From positions 434,001-498,000 of the forward strand of contig JARLGW010000001.1 in assembly GCA_031292565.1 (NCBI GenBank): DNA of 64,000 nt. The letters run 5' to 3'. This DNA is from Paludibacteraceae bacterium. GTDB lineage: Bacteria; Bacteroidota; Bacteroidia; Bacteroidales; Paludibacteraceae. Shown one piece after another: positions 35,449 through 42,765 of this stretch (the stretch's first letter is position 1; each line of letters begins with the position of its first letter). Both the position numbers and the translations under genes were made by a program. Below the pieces are notes generated by a model. The model was not told the DNA's origin and made no database searches. It worked only from the letters and a program-made list of their open reading frames with translations.

Positions 35449-35924
35449 CGTTTTTGGAATTTTATTGTTTGGTTATTTACTTGTAATAGATATAATCCTT
35501 GTGACAAATCGCCGGTGCTTATTTGCAAACCGTTGTTTACCAAGCCATAGCTTACGCTTAGCTCGCTACCCGTGAGGTTGTAAAGGTGCAGGTTGTCCAC
35601 CTTACTGATACCGTCCACGTTGAGTACTTCTTTTGCCGGGTTGGGGTATGCTTTCAGGCTGCCGGTGCTTACTTCGTTAATAGCTGAAGTACGCAACCCG
35701 AACAAGAGTTTTTGCACGTTGCTAATGGTATAGTCACTCTGTGTAGCATCTTTTTTTACCACGCTCATCGTGCTACCCGAAAAGGTGATTTTTCGTACGC
35801 CACTCAGCACACACGTGCTTTCGCTACCTCCTTTGGCTTGCACCACCAGGCTTTGCACATCGGTGGCCTGCATACACAGAGAACCGCATAACAGGACTAC
35901 TGCAATTAGAATTTGTTTTTTCAT
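35445..35924 (-). CDS. Short exported protein with T9SS type A sorting domain
   Basis: This is an exported protein of 159 aa. The signal peptide (MKKQILIAVVLLCGSLCMQA) is followed by about 60 residues of beta-rich sequence (LSGVRKITFSGSTMSVVKKD, ISNVQKLLFG) and a C-terminal Por-secretion sorting domain (LKAYPNPAKEVLNVDGI, LHLYNLTGSELSVSY, SQGLYLLQVNNQTIKFQKR). The cargo part is unusually small for a type IX substrate. It lies upstream of, and overlaps by 4 nt, the FISUMP gene. A good promoter is at 36021-36052, leaving a leader of about 90 nt that contains a hairpin. Confidence 0.82.
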   Translation of the reverse strand: MKKQILIAVVLLCGSLCMQATDVQSLVVQAKGGSESTCVLSGVRKITFSGSTMSVVKKDATQSDYTISNVQKLLFGLRTSAINEVSTGSLKAYPNPAKEVLNVDGISKVDNLHLYNLTGSELSVSYGLVNNGLQISTGDLSQGLYLLQVNNQTIKFQKR

Positions 35925-35974
35925 TATATGTTGTGTTTAAAAATTGAATTAAAAGATAGTGATCCAAAAAACGT

Positions 35975-36008
35975 ACACCTTCCAAGTTTTAAAAACTTAG
36001 AAGGTGTT
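35975..36008. repeat. Hairpin in the leader of the T9SS gene, related to 9335-9361
   Basis: ACACCTTC-C-AAGTTTT / AAAACTT-A-GAAGGTGT forms a 15-bp stem with one mismatch and a single-base loop. The 3' arm AAAACTTAGAAGG matches the hairpin at 9335-9361 except for one base. It lies between the promoter and the start codon of the T9SS gene. Confidence 0.6.
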
Positions 36009-36020
36009 ATTATTGCGATT

Positions 36021-36052
36021 CAAAAATAGATATTATTCTCAAAACGAACAAA
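36021..36052 (-). promoter_or_regulatory. Promoter of the T9SS/FISUMP gene pair
   Basis: On the minus strand TTTG (36049-36052) and TATTTTTG (36021-36028) are separated by 20 nt, a full Bacteroidota -33/-7 match. Confidence 0.68.
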
Positions 36053-36060
36053 AAAGAATG

Positions 36061-36209
36061 ATAGAATTTCCCGAAGGGAATTAATATCAATAGAAATGCC
36101 AAACGCGAACACTTTTCCCCGAACGGGGATATATTTATTCCCATTCGGAAAATCAATCGGCCAATGCCTTTAACTCAGACATTCCATATCTTGAAGATAT
36201 GGAATGTCT
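36061..36209. repeat. Cluster of short hairpins, ending in a perfect 16-bp stem
   Basis: TTCCC-GAA-GGGAA (36068-36080), TCCCC-GAAC-GGGGA (36116-36129), and a perfect 16-bp stem (AGACATTCCATATCTT at 36177-36192 against 36194-36209). The last is 9 nt from the esterase stop (36219) but has no T-run on minus. This resembles the palindrome clusters at 57706-57910. Confidence 0.55.
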
Positions 36210-36218
36210 AAATAACAA

Positions 36219-37547
36219 CTAGTTGGCCAACGCCTTACTCCAAACGGTTTCCGGGAAATCCTTTTTCAGTTGATTTACATCCGTGAAGCCAAGTTTCAAA
36301 GCCCTTTTGAGCGAGGCTATAGCAGCCACGTTGTTGCCCTGCCAGTAATACGGGAAAGCGGCAAAGTAATATACATACGAATTGTCGGGCTCCAACGCAT
36401 GGTAAATAGCTACAATCCGGGTCAAGGCATCAGCATTCCGTTGCTGCACGGCCTGATTGCCGAGGGAGTAGCAGGCAATACCCCAGAAACCTTTTATACG
36501 CCGATACATGTCGCGGGTATAAACATCCGGTTCCGATTTTATCTTCGTGTCGTTTGTCTTAATTTCGTTTTTCCACCAAGTGCTATCCCGCTTCATAAAT
36601 GCGTCAATATACGGTTGTCGCAGGCTGATTTCTTTATTCAAACACTTGCCTAGTTGCTCCAGCGCGCTAGTATATTCCCTACTGGTTTTCAAGCTATTGT
36701 AAGTAGATGTAAAGATTTTACCCTCGCCATCAAAAACCTCGATTGAAGCCATGTTGCGAGCTATCAAGGTGGCTTTTAGGTAATCGCCCTGCTTTTGCAG
36801 CGTGCTGATTCTCGTTTGCTGTGCACGGCAATAGGCATCCAATTGCAATGGAGATGGAGCTGCCAACTCGTCGGACTTGCACGAGAGGCGCAAAAACCCA
36901 AACGCGTTAGCTAGCATCATGCTGTCAGGCCAGTCGTGCGAGGCATTGGTTAATTCAATATTCAGATTGCCAGGCATGGGTTGTTGCTGAAACAGGTATT
37001 GAGCCGTTTCCATAAAGTTGAAATCGTCCATGCCGGAAATGGAAATAACGGGACACCGCAACGCGCTGATTTGATCCGAACCCGCCAACGCCCCGCAAAG
37101 AATGAGCCCATTCACCGCGTGCGCCTGCGCGTAGCCCAAGGCCATGCGTGCACCGCCCGAAAAGCCGGTGAGAAAAACCATTTCGCCTACCGGATATTTT
37201 TGGCGCACATCGTTAATCAACGTCAGGATAGCCGCATCGTAGCCCGCGAAGCCATTTTTCACCAAGTTAGAGGCTACCAGCACGACGGGAAACCGGTTGA
37301 CTGCCTGCTTGAATTTATCCAAGGCAAACTTACCACTGCCATGCGAATCGAGAATTACCAGCAAGGGCAATTTCCAGTCGGCATCCGTTCGCTTGGGGAT
37401 ATACACTTCATAGCTGTTTTTGGCATCCGCCCGGCAAGAGTCTGTTTTTTCCACGGCCGCAACCGTTACACCCGGCTTACCGGCTCCATTGCAGGATAGA
37501 AGTACGCCCAAAAACAGGGTGGTGAGAAGAAAAAATAATCTGTTCAT
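36219..37547 (-). CDS. Alpha/beta-hydrolase lipoprotein with helical C-terminal region
   Basis: This is an exported serine hydrolase of 442 aa. The lipoprotein signal ends LLSC (Cys19). Residues 45-220 form an alpha/beta-hydrolase core with the elbow GFSGG (Ser130), Asp in ISGMDDF (174/175) and His204 in ASHDWPD, a complete triad. The remaining 220 residues are helical and TPR-like (YYWQGNNVAAIASLKRALKL near the end). Such a fusion suggests a surface or periplasmic esterase with an interaction module. The substrate is unknown. A -7-like box (CAAATTTA, 37570-37577; TAAATTTG on minus) is just upstream. Confidence 0.78.
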   Translation of the reverse strand: MNRLFFLLTTLFLGVLLSCNGAGKPGVTVAAVEKTDSCRADAKNSYEVYIPKRTDADWKLPLLVILDSHGSGKFALDKFKQAVNRFPVVLVASNLVKNGFAGYDAAILTLINDVRQKYPVGEMVFLTGFSGGARMALGYAQAHAVNGLILCGALAGSDQISALRCPVISISGMDDFNFMETAQYLFQQQPMPGNLNIELTNASHDWPDSMMLANAFGFLRLSCKSDELAAPSPLQLDAYCRAQQTRISTLQKQGDYLKATLIARNMASIEVFDGEGKIFTSTYNSLKTSREYTSALEQLGKCLNKEISLRQPYIDAFMKRDSTWWKNEIKTNDTKIKSEPDVYTRDMYRRIKGFWGIACYSLGNQAVQQRNADALTRIVAIYHALEPDNSYVYYFAAFPYYWQGNNVAAIASLKRALKLGFTDVNQLKKDFPETVWSKALAN

Positions 37548-37759
37548 TGTATGTAAAATTCTAAAGCCTCAAATTTAAAGTATTTAAACAACAACGAATA
37601 ATTGATTTGAAAAAAAATTAGCGAAAGAATAAATCGGGTAAACATAAGAAAAGAACCAAATCAGAAATTTATCGTTTTATGATAAAAAAATAGTTGCAAC
37701 GCGTTAAACCTTTATCGATTTATAACGTCTCATAAATAGAATAAAAATATAGACTGACT

Positions 37760-38350
37760 ATGAAACGAAGTATAATAATTACATTAGCAATGGGATTGTT
37801 GTTTATCATTGAACTACAAATATTTGCTGAAAGAGATTTTCACGGTGACAGGCACGGTGACAGAGGTAGAGGTAGAGGAGCGGTCGTAGTAGAACCACAC
37901 AGATTTTCAAGGAATAAAGTGGTAGTAGTAAAACCTCGAAGAGTGCGCACGATGAGAGTTCTTCCGAGAGGTTATTCAACTATTGCTTTTAGCGGAAGAA
38001 ATTATTATTACCGTGGAGGGCTTTTTTATGGCCTTTTCGGAGGTGCTTATACCGTTATAGCTGCACCGATAGGCATACGGGTAAGAATATTGCCAGTAGG
38101 TTACCGGAGAATATTTATCGGGGGTGCTCCGTACTTCTATTACAGTGGCGTGTATTACAGGCCTGTGGATGACGGATACGAAACAATAGAGCCCACCTCT
38201 GGTACTATAGTGCCCGAACTACCACAAGATGATGTGGATAAAGTAACTATTGACGGACAAACGTATTACGAATACGACAAAATATTGTATAAACCGATTG
38301 TAACTGATAATGGGTTACAATATCAAGTGGCAGGAAAATTGGATAAATAG
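37760..38350 (+). CDS. Exported DUF6515-like protein
   Basis: This is an exported protein of 196 aa with signal peptide (MKRSIIITLAMGLLFIIEL..., cleaved around IFAE) and a His/Arg/Gly/Asp-rich mature N-terminus (HGDRHGDRGRGRG). Aromatic repeats follow: YYYRGGLFYG, PVGYRRIFIGGAPYFYYSG and VYYRPVDDGYETIEP. The last segment is VTIDGQTYYEYDKILYKPI. This pattern matches the DUF6515 group of Bacteroidota; function unknown. It is monocistronic, with a terminator about 50 nt downstream. Confidence 0.7.
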   Translation: MKRSIIITLAMGLLFIIELQIFAERDFHGDRHGDRGRGRGAVVVEPHRFSRNKVVVVKPRRVRTMRVLPRGYSTIAFSGRNYYYRGGLFYGLFGGAYTVIAAPIGIRVRILPVGYRRIFIGGAPYFYYSGVYYRPVDDGYETIEPTSGTIVPELPQDDVDKVTIDGQTYYEYDKILYKPIVTDNGLQYQVAGKLDK

Positions 38351-38400
38351 TAACAGTGGTTTGACAAAAGGTTTTCAGTAGTAGTTTTATAAATATCTTG

Positions 38401-38442
38401 GCTTCGACGTGGGTTTTGGTTTTGCCCGTGTCGAAGCTTTTT
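38401..38442 (+). terminator. Terminator after the DUF6515-like gene
   Basis: GCTTCGAC..GGG pairs with CCC..GTCGAAGC (38401-38437, one internal mismatch pair), followed by TTTTT. Confidence 0.75.
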
Positions 38443-38501
38443 CTATTACAAAACCTCTGTTGCTATTTTACTTAGCGTCTTTCCGCCTTCGCGTTTAATT
38501 T

Positions 38502-40331
38502 CTATCGTCCTCCAAACAACCGCTTCACCAAATCATCCCGCTTCATCCGACGAAGAGCATTCATAATTTGTTGACGCGATTCCTTTTTGTACCAAAAGAA
38601 AAATTGCTGTTGGTTGAGCTTCTCCTGCTTTGTTTTGGCAGTAAACACAGGTTCCAGCGTGTACGGGTGGAAGCCCGAATAATATATTTCGGTAGCCAAA
38701 GTCATAGGCGTGGGCGTGAAGTCCTGCACCTGCTCCAAATGAAATTGCATTTGCTTGGTTTCGCAAGCCAATTCAGCCATGTCGGCTTCCGTGCATCCGG
38801 GATGGCTGGAGATAAAATACGGTATCAGTTGCTGATTCAACCCAGCCCCCTCGTTAAGGCGGTCGAACTGCTTTTTAAATTCCTTGAAAAGCTGAAACGA
38901 AGGTTTACGCATCAAGCTCAACACATCGGTGGAAGTATGTTCGGGAGCCACTTTTAAGCGGCCGGACACATGTTTCTCTATCAGTTCCTTGGTGTAAGCC
39001 GTGTGGCTTTTGTTCACAGCCTCATCGTCCGAACGATGCAGCAGCATGTCATACCGCACCCCGCTACCGATAAACGATTTCTTAATACCCGGCAAGCTAT
39101 CCACCACCTTGAAAATATCCAACATGGGGCGATGATCGGTATTCAGGTTATTACATACCTTGGGGAAAATACACGAAGGATTTTTACACTTTTTGCAAAT
39201 GTTCAAATCCTTGCCATGCATTTGATACATGTTGGCCGAAGGGCCTCCCAAATCGCTCAAATACCCCTTAAAGTCAGACATAGCAATAATAGCCTTCACC
39301 TCTTTTATAATAGACTCCTTGGAGCGAGATGCAATAAACTTCCCTTGATGAGCAGAGATGGTACAAAACGCGCAACCACCAAAGCAACCCCGGTGGAGAT
39401 TCACCGAAAACTTAATCATATCAAACGCCGGAATGGTTTTTCCCTTGTACTTGGGGTGAGGCAAGCGGGTATAAGGTAAGTCGAACGAAGCGTCCAGCTC
39501 CGCCGCTGTCATGGGTGGAAAAGGCGGATTCACCACCACTACCCTATTATTCACCTGCTGAAACAAACGCACCGCCTCATACTTGTTACTCTCCTCCTCT
39601 ATCAGGCAGAAATTGGCAGCATATTTCTTTTTATCTTTCAGGCATATTTCGTGCGAAGTAAGCCATTGGTAGGACTTTCGCTCTTCATTTTTATAGGATG
39701 CAAAATCATCCAAATAGCTCGTTTGCGGAATATCTTTGATACTATTGAAATCCTCTCCCCCGCGCAAGCGAGCCAATAAAGTATGCAAGGGCTTTTCACC
39801 CATGCCGTAAATCAACAAATCCGCCTTGGTATCCACGAGGATGGATGGCTTCAAACTGTCCGACCAATAATCGTAATGCGTGAAACGCCTCAACGAGGCC
39901 TCAATCCCCCCGATAACCAACGGCACATCGGGATATAGTTGCTTTATTATTTTAGCATAAGTAATGGTAGCATAATCGGGGCGCAAGCCGGCCTGCCCGT
40001 TGGGCGAATACGCGTCGTCAGAGCGTAGGCGTTTGTTGGCCGTATAATGATTCACCATGCTGTCCATACAGCCTGCTGAGATAGCAAAAAACAAACGAGG
40101 TCGCCCCAGCTTTTTAAAATCACGAAAGTCGCCCCTCCAGTCGGGTTGCGGTACAATGGCCACACGGAAGCCTTCGGCTTCAATAATGCGCCCAATTACC
40201 GCCGCTCCAAAGGAAGGATGATCTACATACGCATCGCCGGAGAAAAGGACTACATCCACATCTTCCCAACCTCGTATTTCGAGTTCCTTTTTAGTAGTAG
40301 GTAGCCAGTCGGTGAGTTTTAATTCTTGCAT
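38502..40331 (-). CDS. YgiQ family radical SAM protein (UPF0313)
   Basis: This is a large radical SAM enzyme of 609 aa from the ATG at 40331 (MQELKLTDWLPTTKKELEIR). The upstream ATG at 40370 would add 13 atypical residues. It has a B12-binding-like N-terminal region (VVLFSGDAYVDHPSFGAAVI) and the cluster motif CFGGCAFC around residue 314. The ICKKC..C..C segment follows, then the VAPEHTS and FISSHPGCTEADM motifs typical of YgiQ. The reaction is unknown for the family. A TATCTTTG -7-like box on the minus strand (40336-40343) touches the chosen start, so the mRNA might be leaderless. Confidence 0.9.
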   Translation of the reverse strand: MQELKLTDWLPTTKKELEIRGWEDVDVVLFSGDAYVDHPSFGAAVIGRIIEAEGFRVAIVPQPDWRGDFRDFKKLGRPRLFFAISAGCMDSMVNHYTANKRLRSDDAYSPNGQAGLRPDYATITYAKIIKQLYPDVPLVIGGIEASLRRFTHYDYWSDSLKPSILVDTKADLLIYGMGEKPLHTLLARLRGGEDFNSIKDIPQTSYLDDFASYKNEERKSYQWLTSHEICLKDKKKYAANFCLIEEESNKYEAVRLFQQVNNRVVVVNPPFPPMTAAELDASFDLPYTRLPHPKYKGKTIPAFDMIKFSVNLHRGCFGGCAFCTISAHQGKFIASRSKESIIKEVKAIIAMSDFKGYLSDLGGPSANMYQMHGKDLNICKKCKNPSCIFPKVCNNLNTDHRPMLDIFKVVDSLPGIKKSFIGSGVRYDMLLHRSDDEAVNKSHTAYTKELIEKHVSGRLKVAPEHTSTDVLSLMRKPSFQLFKEFKKQFDRLNEGAGLNQQLIPYFISSHPGCTEADMAELACETKQMQFHLEQVQDFTPTPMTLATEIYYSGFHPYTLEPVFTAKTKQEKLNQQQFFFWYKKESRQQIMNALRRMKRDDLVKRLFGGR

Positions 40332-40460
40332 GATGCAAAGATACGGAAATTTGATAACGTAGTTACACATCGCAACCTATCCCTATTTTATTATTTTTGC
40401 AACATTTTTGACACAAACAAAAGCCATTTTCGCCATTTATTGTAACCTAGCAACAATTTT

Positions 40461-40508
40461 ATCCCCACTTATGGGGATGGTGGGCGAAACTATTCACCCG
40501 TACTTTTG
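40461..40508 (+). promoter_or_regulatory. Promoter region of the OprB-like porin with two inverted repeats
   Basis: The -7 box TACTTTTG is at 40501-40508, 32 nt before the ATG. Just upstream lie ATCCCC-ACTTAT-GGGGAT (40461-40478) and the imperfect GGGCGAA-ACTA-TTCACCC (40482-40499), placed where a -33 box and spacer would be. They are candidate operators; no clear -33 TTTG is seen. Confidence 0.5.
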
Positions 40509-40540
40509 TTTCAAATAATTATTACCAAAACCGAAAAGAC

Positions 40541-41857
40541 ATGAAATTTCTTAAAACTCTAGTTATCTTACTAGGCTTTAGCTTTTATCTAGAGGCTCAA
40601 CAAACCGACACTTTATCCATGGAACGACTGTCTATCCACGCGCAAGCAACCGTGATTGACCAATATAAACCCGGCTTTAGTGCCAAGTATTCGGGTACGA
40701 ACAGCCTGCAAACAAAACAGGAAAGCCAGACGTCCATTACCTCCTCCTTATACGTGGGAGCCAAGCTGTGGAAAGGCGGAAGTGTTTTTATTAATCCTGA
40801 AATTGCCGGAGGTTCCGGGTTAAGTGGTGCGGTAGGAATTGCAGATGCTACCAACGGAGAGACTTTTCGTGTAGGCGACCCGGCTCCTCAAATTTATTTA
40901 GCCAGGATGTTTTACCGCCAATTGTTTGCCTTAACTTCTTCAACTACTTACCAAGCTAGCGATATGAATCAACTTGCAGAACGCGTACCCAATAAATACA
41001 TTTCGCTTACCGTGGGGAAAATTGGCGTGGCCGATTACTTTGACGACAACAAATACAGCCACGACCCCCGTACGCAATTTATGAGTTGGGGGCTTATGGA
41101 CAACGGTGCGTGGGATTATGCTGCCAATACACGTGGATACACGCCAAGCATCGTGCTAGAATATGTAACTCCGACCGACGAAATTAGATACGGCATTTCG
41201 TTAGTACCCAAAGAGGCTAACGGCAATGATATGAACTGGGAGGTGAAAAAAGCCAGTTCGCAAGCGTTAGAATACACCCACCGCTATAAAATAAAAGGTA
41301 AAGACGGTGCCTTTCGTTTATTGGCGTTTTACACCACCACCAACCTGGGTAACTACGAACAAAGCATTGCACTGAATCCAACAAACCCTGATATTGATGC
41401 CACGGGCACTTACGGCAACTACAAATATGGATTCACGCTGAACGCTGAACAAGATTTCAACCGTTATTTGGGCGGATTTTTCCGCGCCGGATGGAATAAC
41501 GGGAAAACAGAGACTTGGATGTTTACCGAAATAGACAGAACGGTGAGTGCCGGACTTACGCTGAACGGACAGCTATGGAAACGAAAGGGTGACAATGTAG
41601 GGCTTGCTTATGTATGCTCCGGCATATCAAAAGAGCATCAGGACTATCTGGCTGCCGGAGGTTCGGGCTTTATGCTTGGCGACGGCAATCTAAACTATGC
41701 ACCCGAACATTTAGCCGAACTTTATTACTCTGCCGAACTAGTTAAAAACCAAATATATTTAACCGGGGCTTACCAATTAGTTGTTAACCCCGGCTATAAT
41801 GCCGATCGCCAAGGGTCTGTAAACGTATTCTCCGTAAGATTGCATTTGAATATATAA
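40541..41857 (+). CDS. Carbohydrate-selective porin, OprB family
   Basis: This is an outer-membrane beta-barrel of 438 aa. The signal peptide (MKFLKTLVILLGFSFYLEAQ) is followed by the OprB pattern: SIHAQATVIDQYKPGFSAKY, LYVGAKLWKGGSVFINPEIA, GGSGLSGAVGIAD and NGETFRVGDPAPQIYLARMF. Later come KYISLTVGKIGVADYFDDN and a C-terminal barrel ending VNVFSVRLHLNI. The family allows sugar diffusion across the outer membrane, but the substrate cannot be inferred. It is monocistronic, converging with the GNAT gene at a palindromic repeat. Confidence 0.85.
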   Translation: MKFLKTLVILLGFSFYLEAQQTDTLSMERLSIHAQATVIDQYKPGFSAKYSGTNSLQTKQESQTSITSSLYVGAKLWKGGSVFINPEIAGGSGLSGAVGIADATNGETFRVGDPAPQIYLARMFYRQLFALTSSTTYQASDMNQLAERVPNKYISLTVGKIGVADYFDDNKYSHDPRTQFMSWGLMDNGAWDYAANTRGYTPSIVLEYVTPTDEIRYGISLVPKEANGNDMNWEVKKASSQALEYTHRYKIKGKDGAFRLLAFYTTTNLGNYEQSIALNPTNPDIDATGTYGNYKYGFTLNAEQDFNRYLGGFFRAGWNNGKTETWMFTEIDRTVSAGLTLNGQLWKRKGDNVGLAYVCSGISKEHQDYLAAGGSGFMLGDGNLNYAPEHLAELYYSAELVKNQIYLTGAYQLVVNPGYNADRQGSVNVFSVRLHLNI

Positions 41858-41865
41858 ATAACCGT

Positions 41866-41890
41866 AGTGACAGGTCACGAACCTGTCACT
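41866..41890. repeat. REP-like palindromic element (copy 2)
   Basis: AGTGACAGGT-CACGA-ACCTGTCACT, a perfect 10-bp stem, nearly identical to the palindrome at 8258-8279. It lies between convergent gene ends and supplies the last codons and stop of the GNAT gene. Confidence 0.7.
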
Positions 41891-42444
41891 ATATTATATT
41901 GCAGATGTTCCATACTTTCCCCTACCAGCATTTGCTTGCCAACCACCTTAAAGCCCAATTTCAAATAGAGTTGTTTGGCCGTGGGGTTTGCCACATCCAC
42001 TAGTAAACCTAACGTTTCGCCACGTTTATTTACATATTTCTCAATTAGGAACGTTAGCAGTTTAGAGCCGATACCTTTACCTTGCCTATCGGGGTTCACA
42101 CCCAGGGTATCTATGTAGTATTCCCCCACCGAAGTTTCATCCTCAGGCGAAAATTCTTTACTAAATTTGGTTTGAATATATTCTCTCACGGGAGTTCTCA
42201 GTTCTTCTAATAGAGCCCCATCATACACGTTAACAGCAGCCACCACCTCATCGTCATCCTCCATCACCCAACAATTTTCGTAAGAATACTGATTATGCTT
42301 TTGCACGATGAAATATTTCAGCAAATTCACGGCCTGCTCCTGATCTTTTATTCCCATAAACTGATAAACAATATCCTCCATGGCCAACACCATACAGCCG
42401 GCAATAGGGTCAACATCTTTTATAAGTGCTTTTCTTATTATCAT
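41875..42444 (-). CDS. GNAT family N-acetyltransferase
   Basis: This is a GNAT acetyltransferase of 189 aa from the ATG at 42444 (MIIRKALIKDVDPIAGCMVL). A TTG at 42462 would give six more residues and is less likely. The acetyl-CoA-binding motif A is visible as DTLGVNPDRQGKGIGSKLLTFLIEKYVN, followed by LLVDVANPTAKQLYLKLGFKVV. The substrate is unknown. The last five codons (IVTGS) and the stop are formed by the palindromic repeat at 41866-41890, suggesting the repeat inserted at or rewrote the 3' end. Confidence 0.85.
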   Translation of the reverse strand: MIIRKALIKDVDPIAGCMVLAMEDIVYQFMGIKDQEQAVNLLKYFIVQKHNQYSYENCWVMEDDDEVVAAVNVYDGALLEELRTPVREYIQTKFSKEFSPEDETSVGEYYIDTLGVNPDRQGKGIGSKLLTFLIEKYVNKRGETLGLLVDVANPTAKQLYLKLGFKVVGKQMLVGESMEHLQYNIVTGS

Positions 42445-42765
42445 TACATTTATTCCATTCAAAAATTAGAATACAAAATTTGATTGTAAATTTAAGCACT
42501 AATTTAACCATACAAAACAACTTCCATTAAATAAAATGTAATAACTTTGTACATTAATCGTTATACAATTACACAAATGAAGTAAAAAAGGAAACCACAA
42601 GAGGTTTTATTTTTTTGCCTTATTTACTTACCGTACATTTTACGTTAATTTTAATAAATATCTAATGCGAATCTTATTTGGCTCTAATGTAAAAAAACGA
42701 GATGAATCATTGATGAAAAACACGAACCATATAACCTAACTATGAAAATCTAATACTACTAATCC
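42445..42765. other. 321-nt upstream region of the polygalacturonase gene
   Basis: A -7 box TAACTTTG lies at 42542-42549, implying a leader of about 210 nt. The leader contains a short stem (AAACC/GGTTT, 42592-42607) followed by a T-run, a possible weak attenuator, and no ORF of note. Confidence 0.4.
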
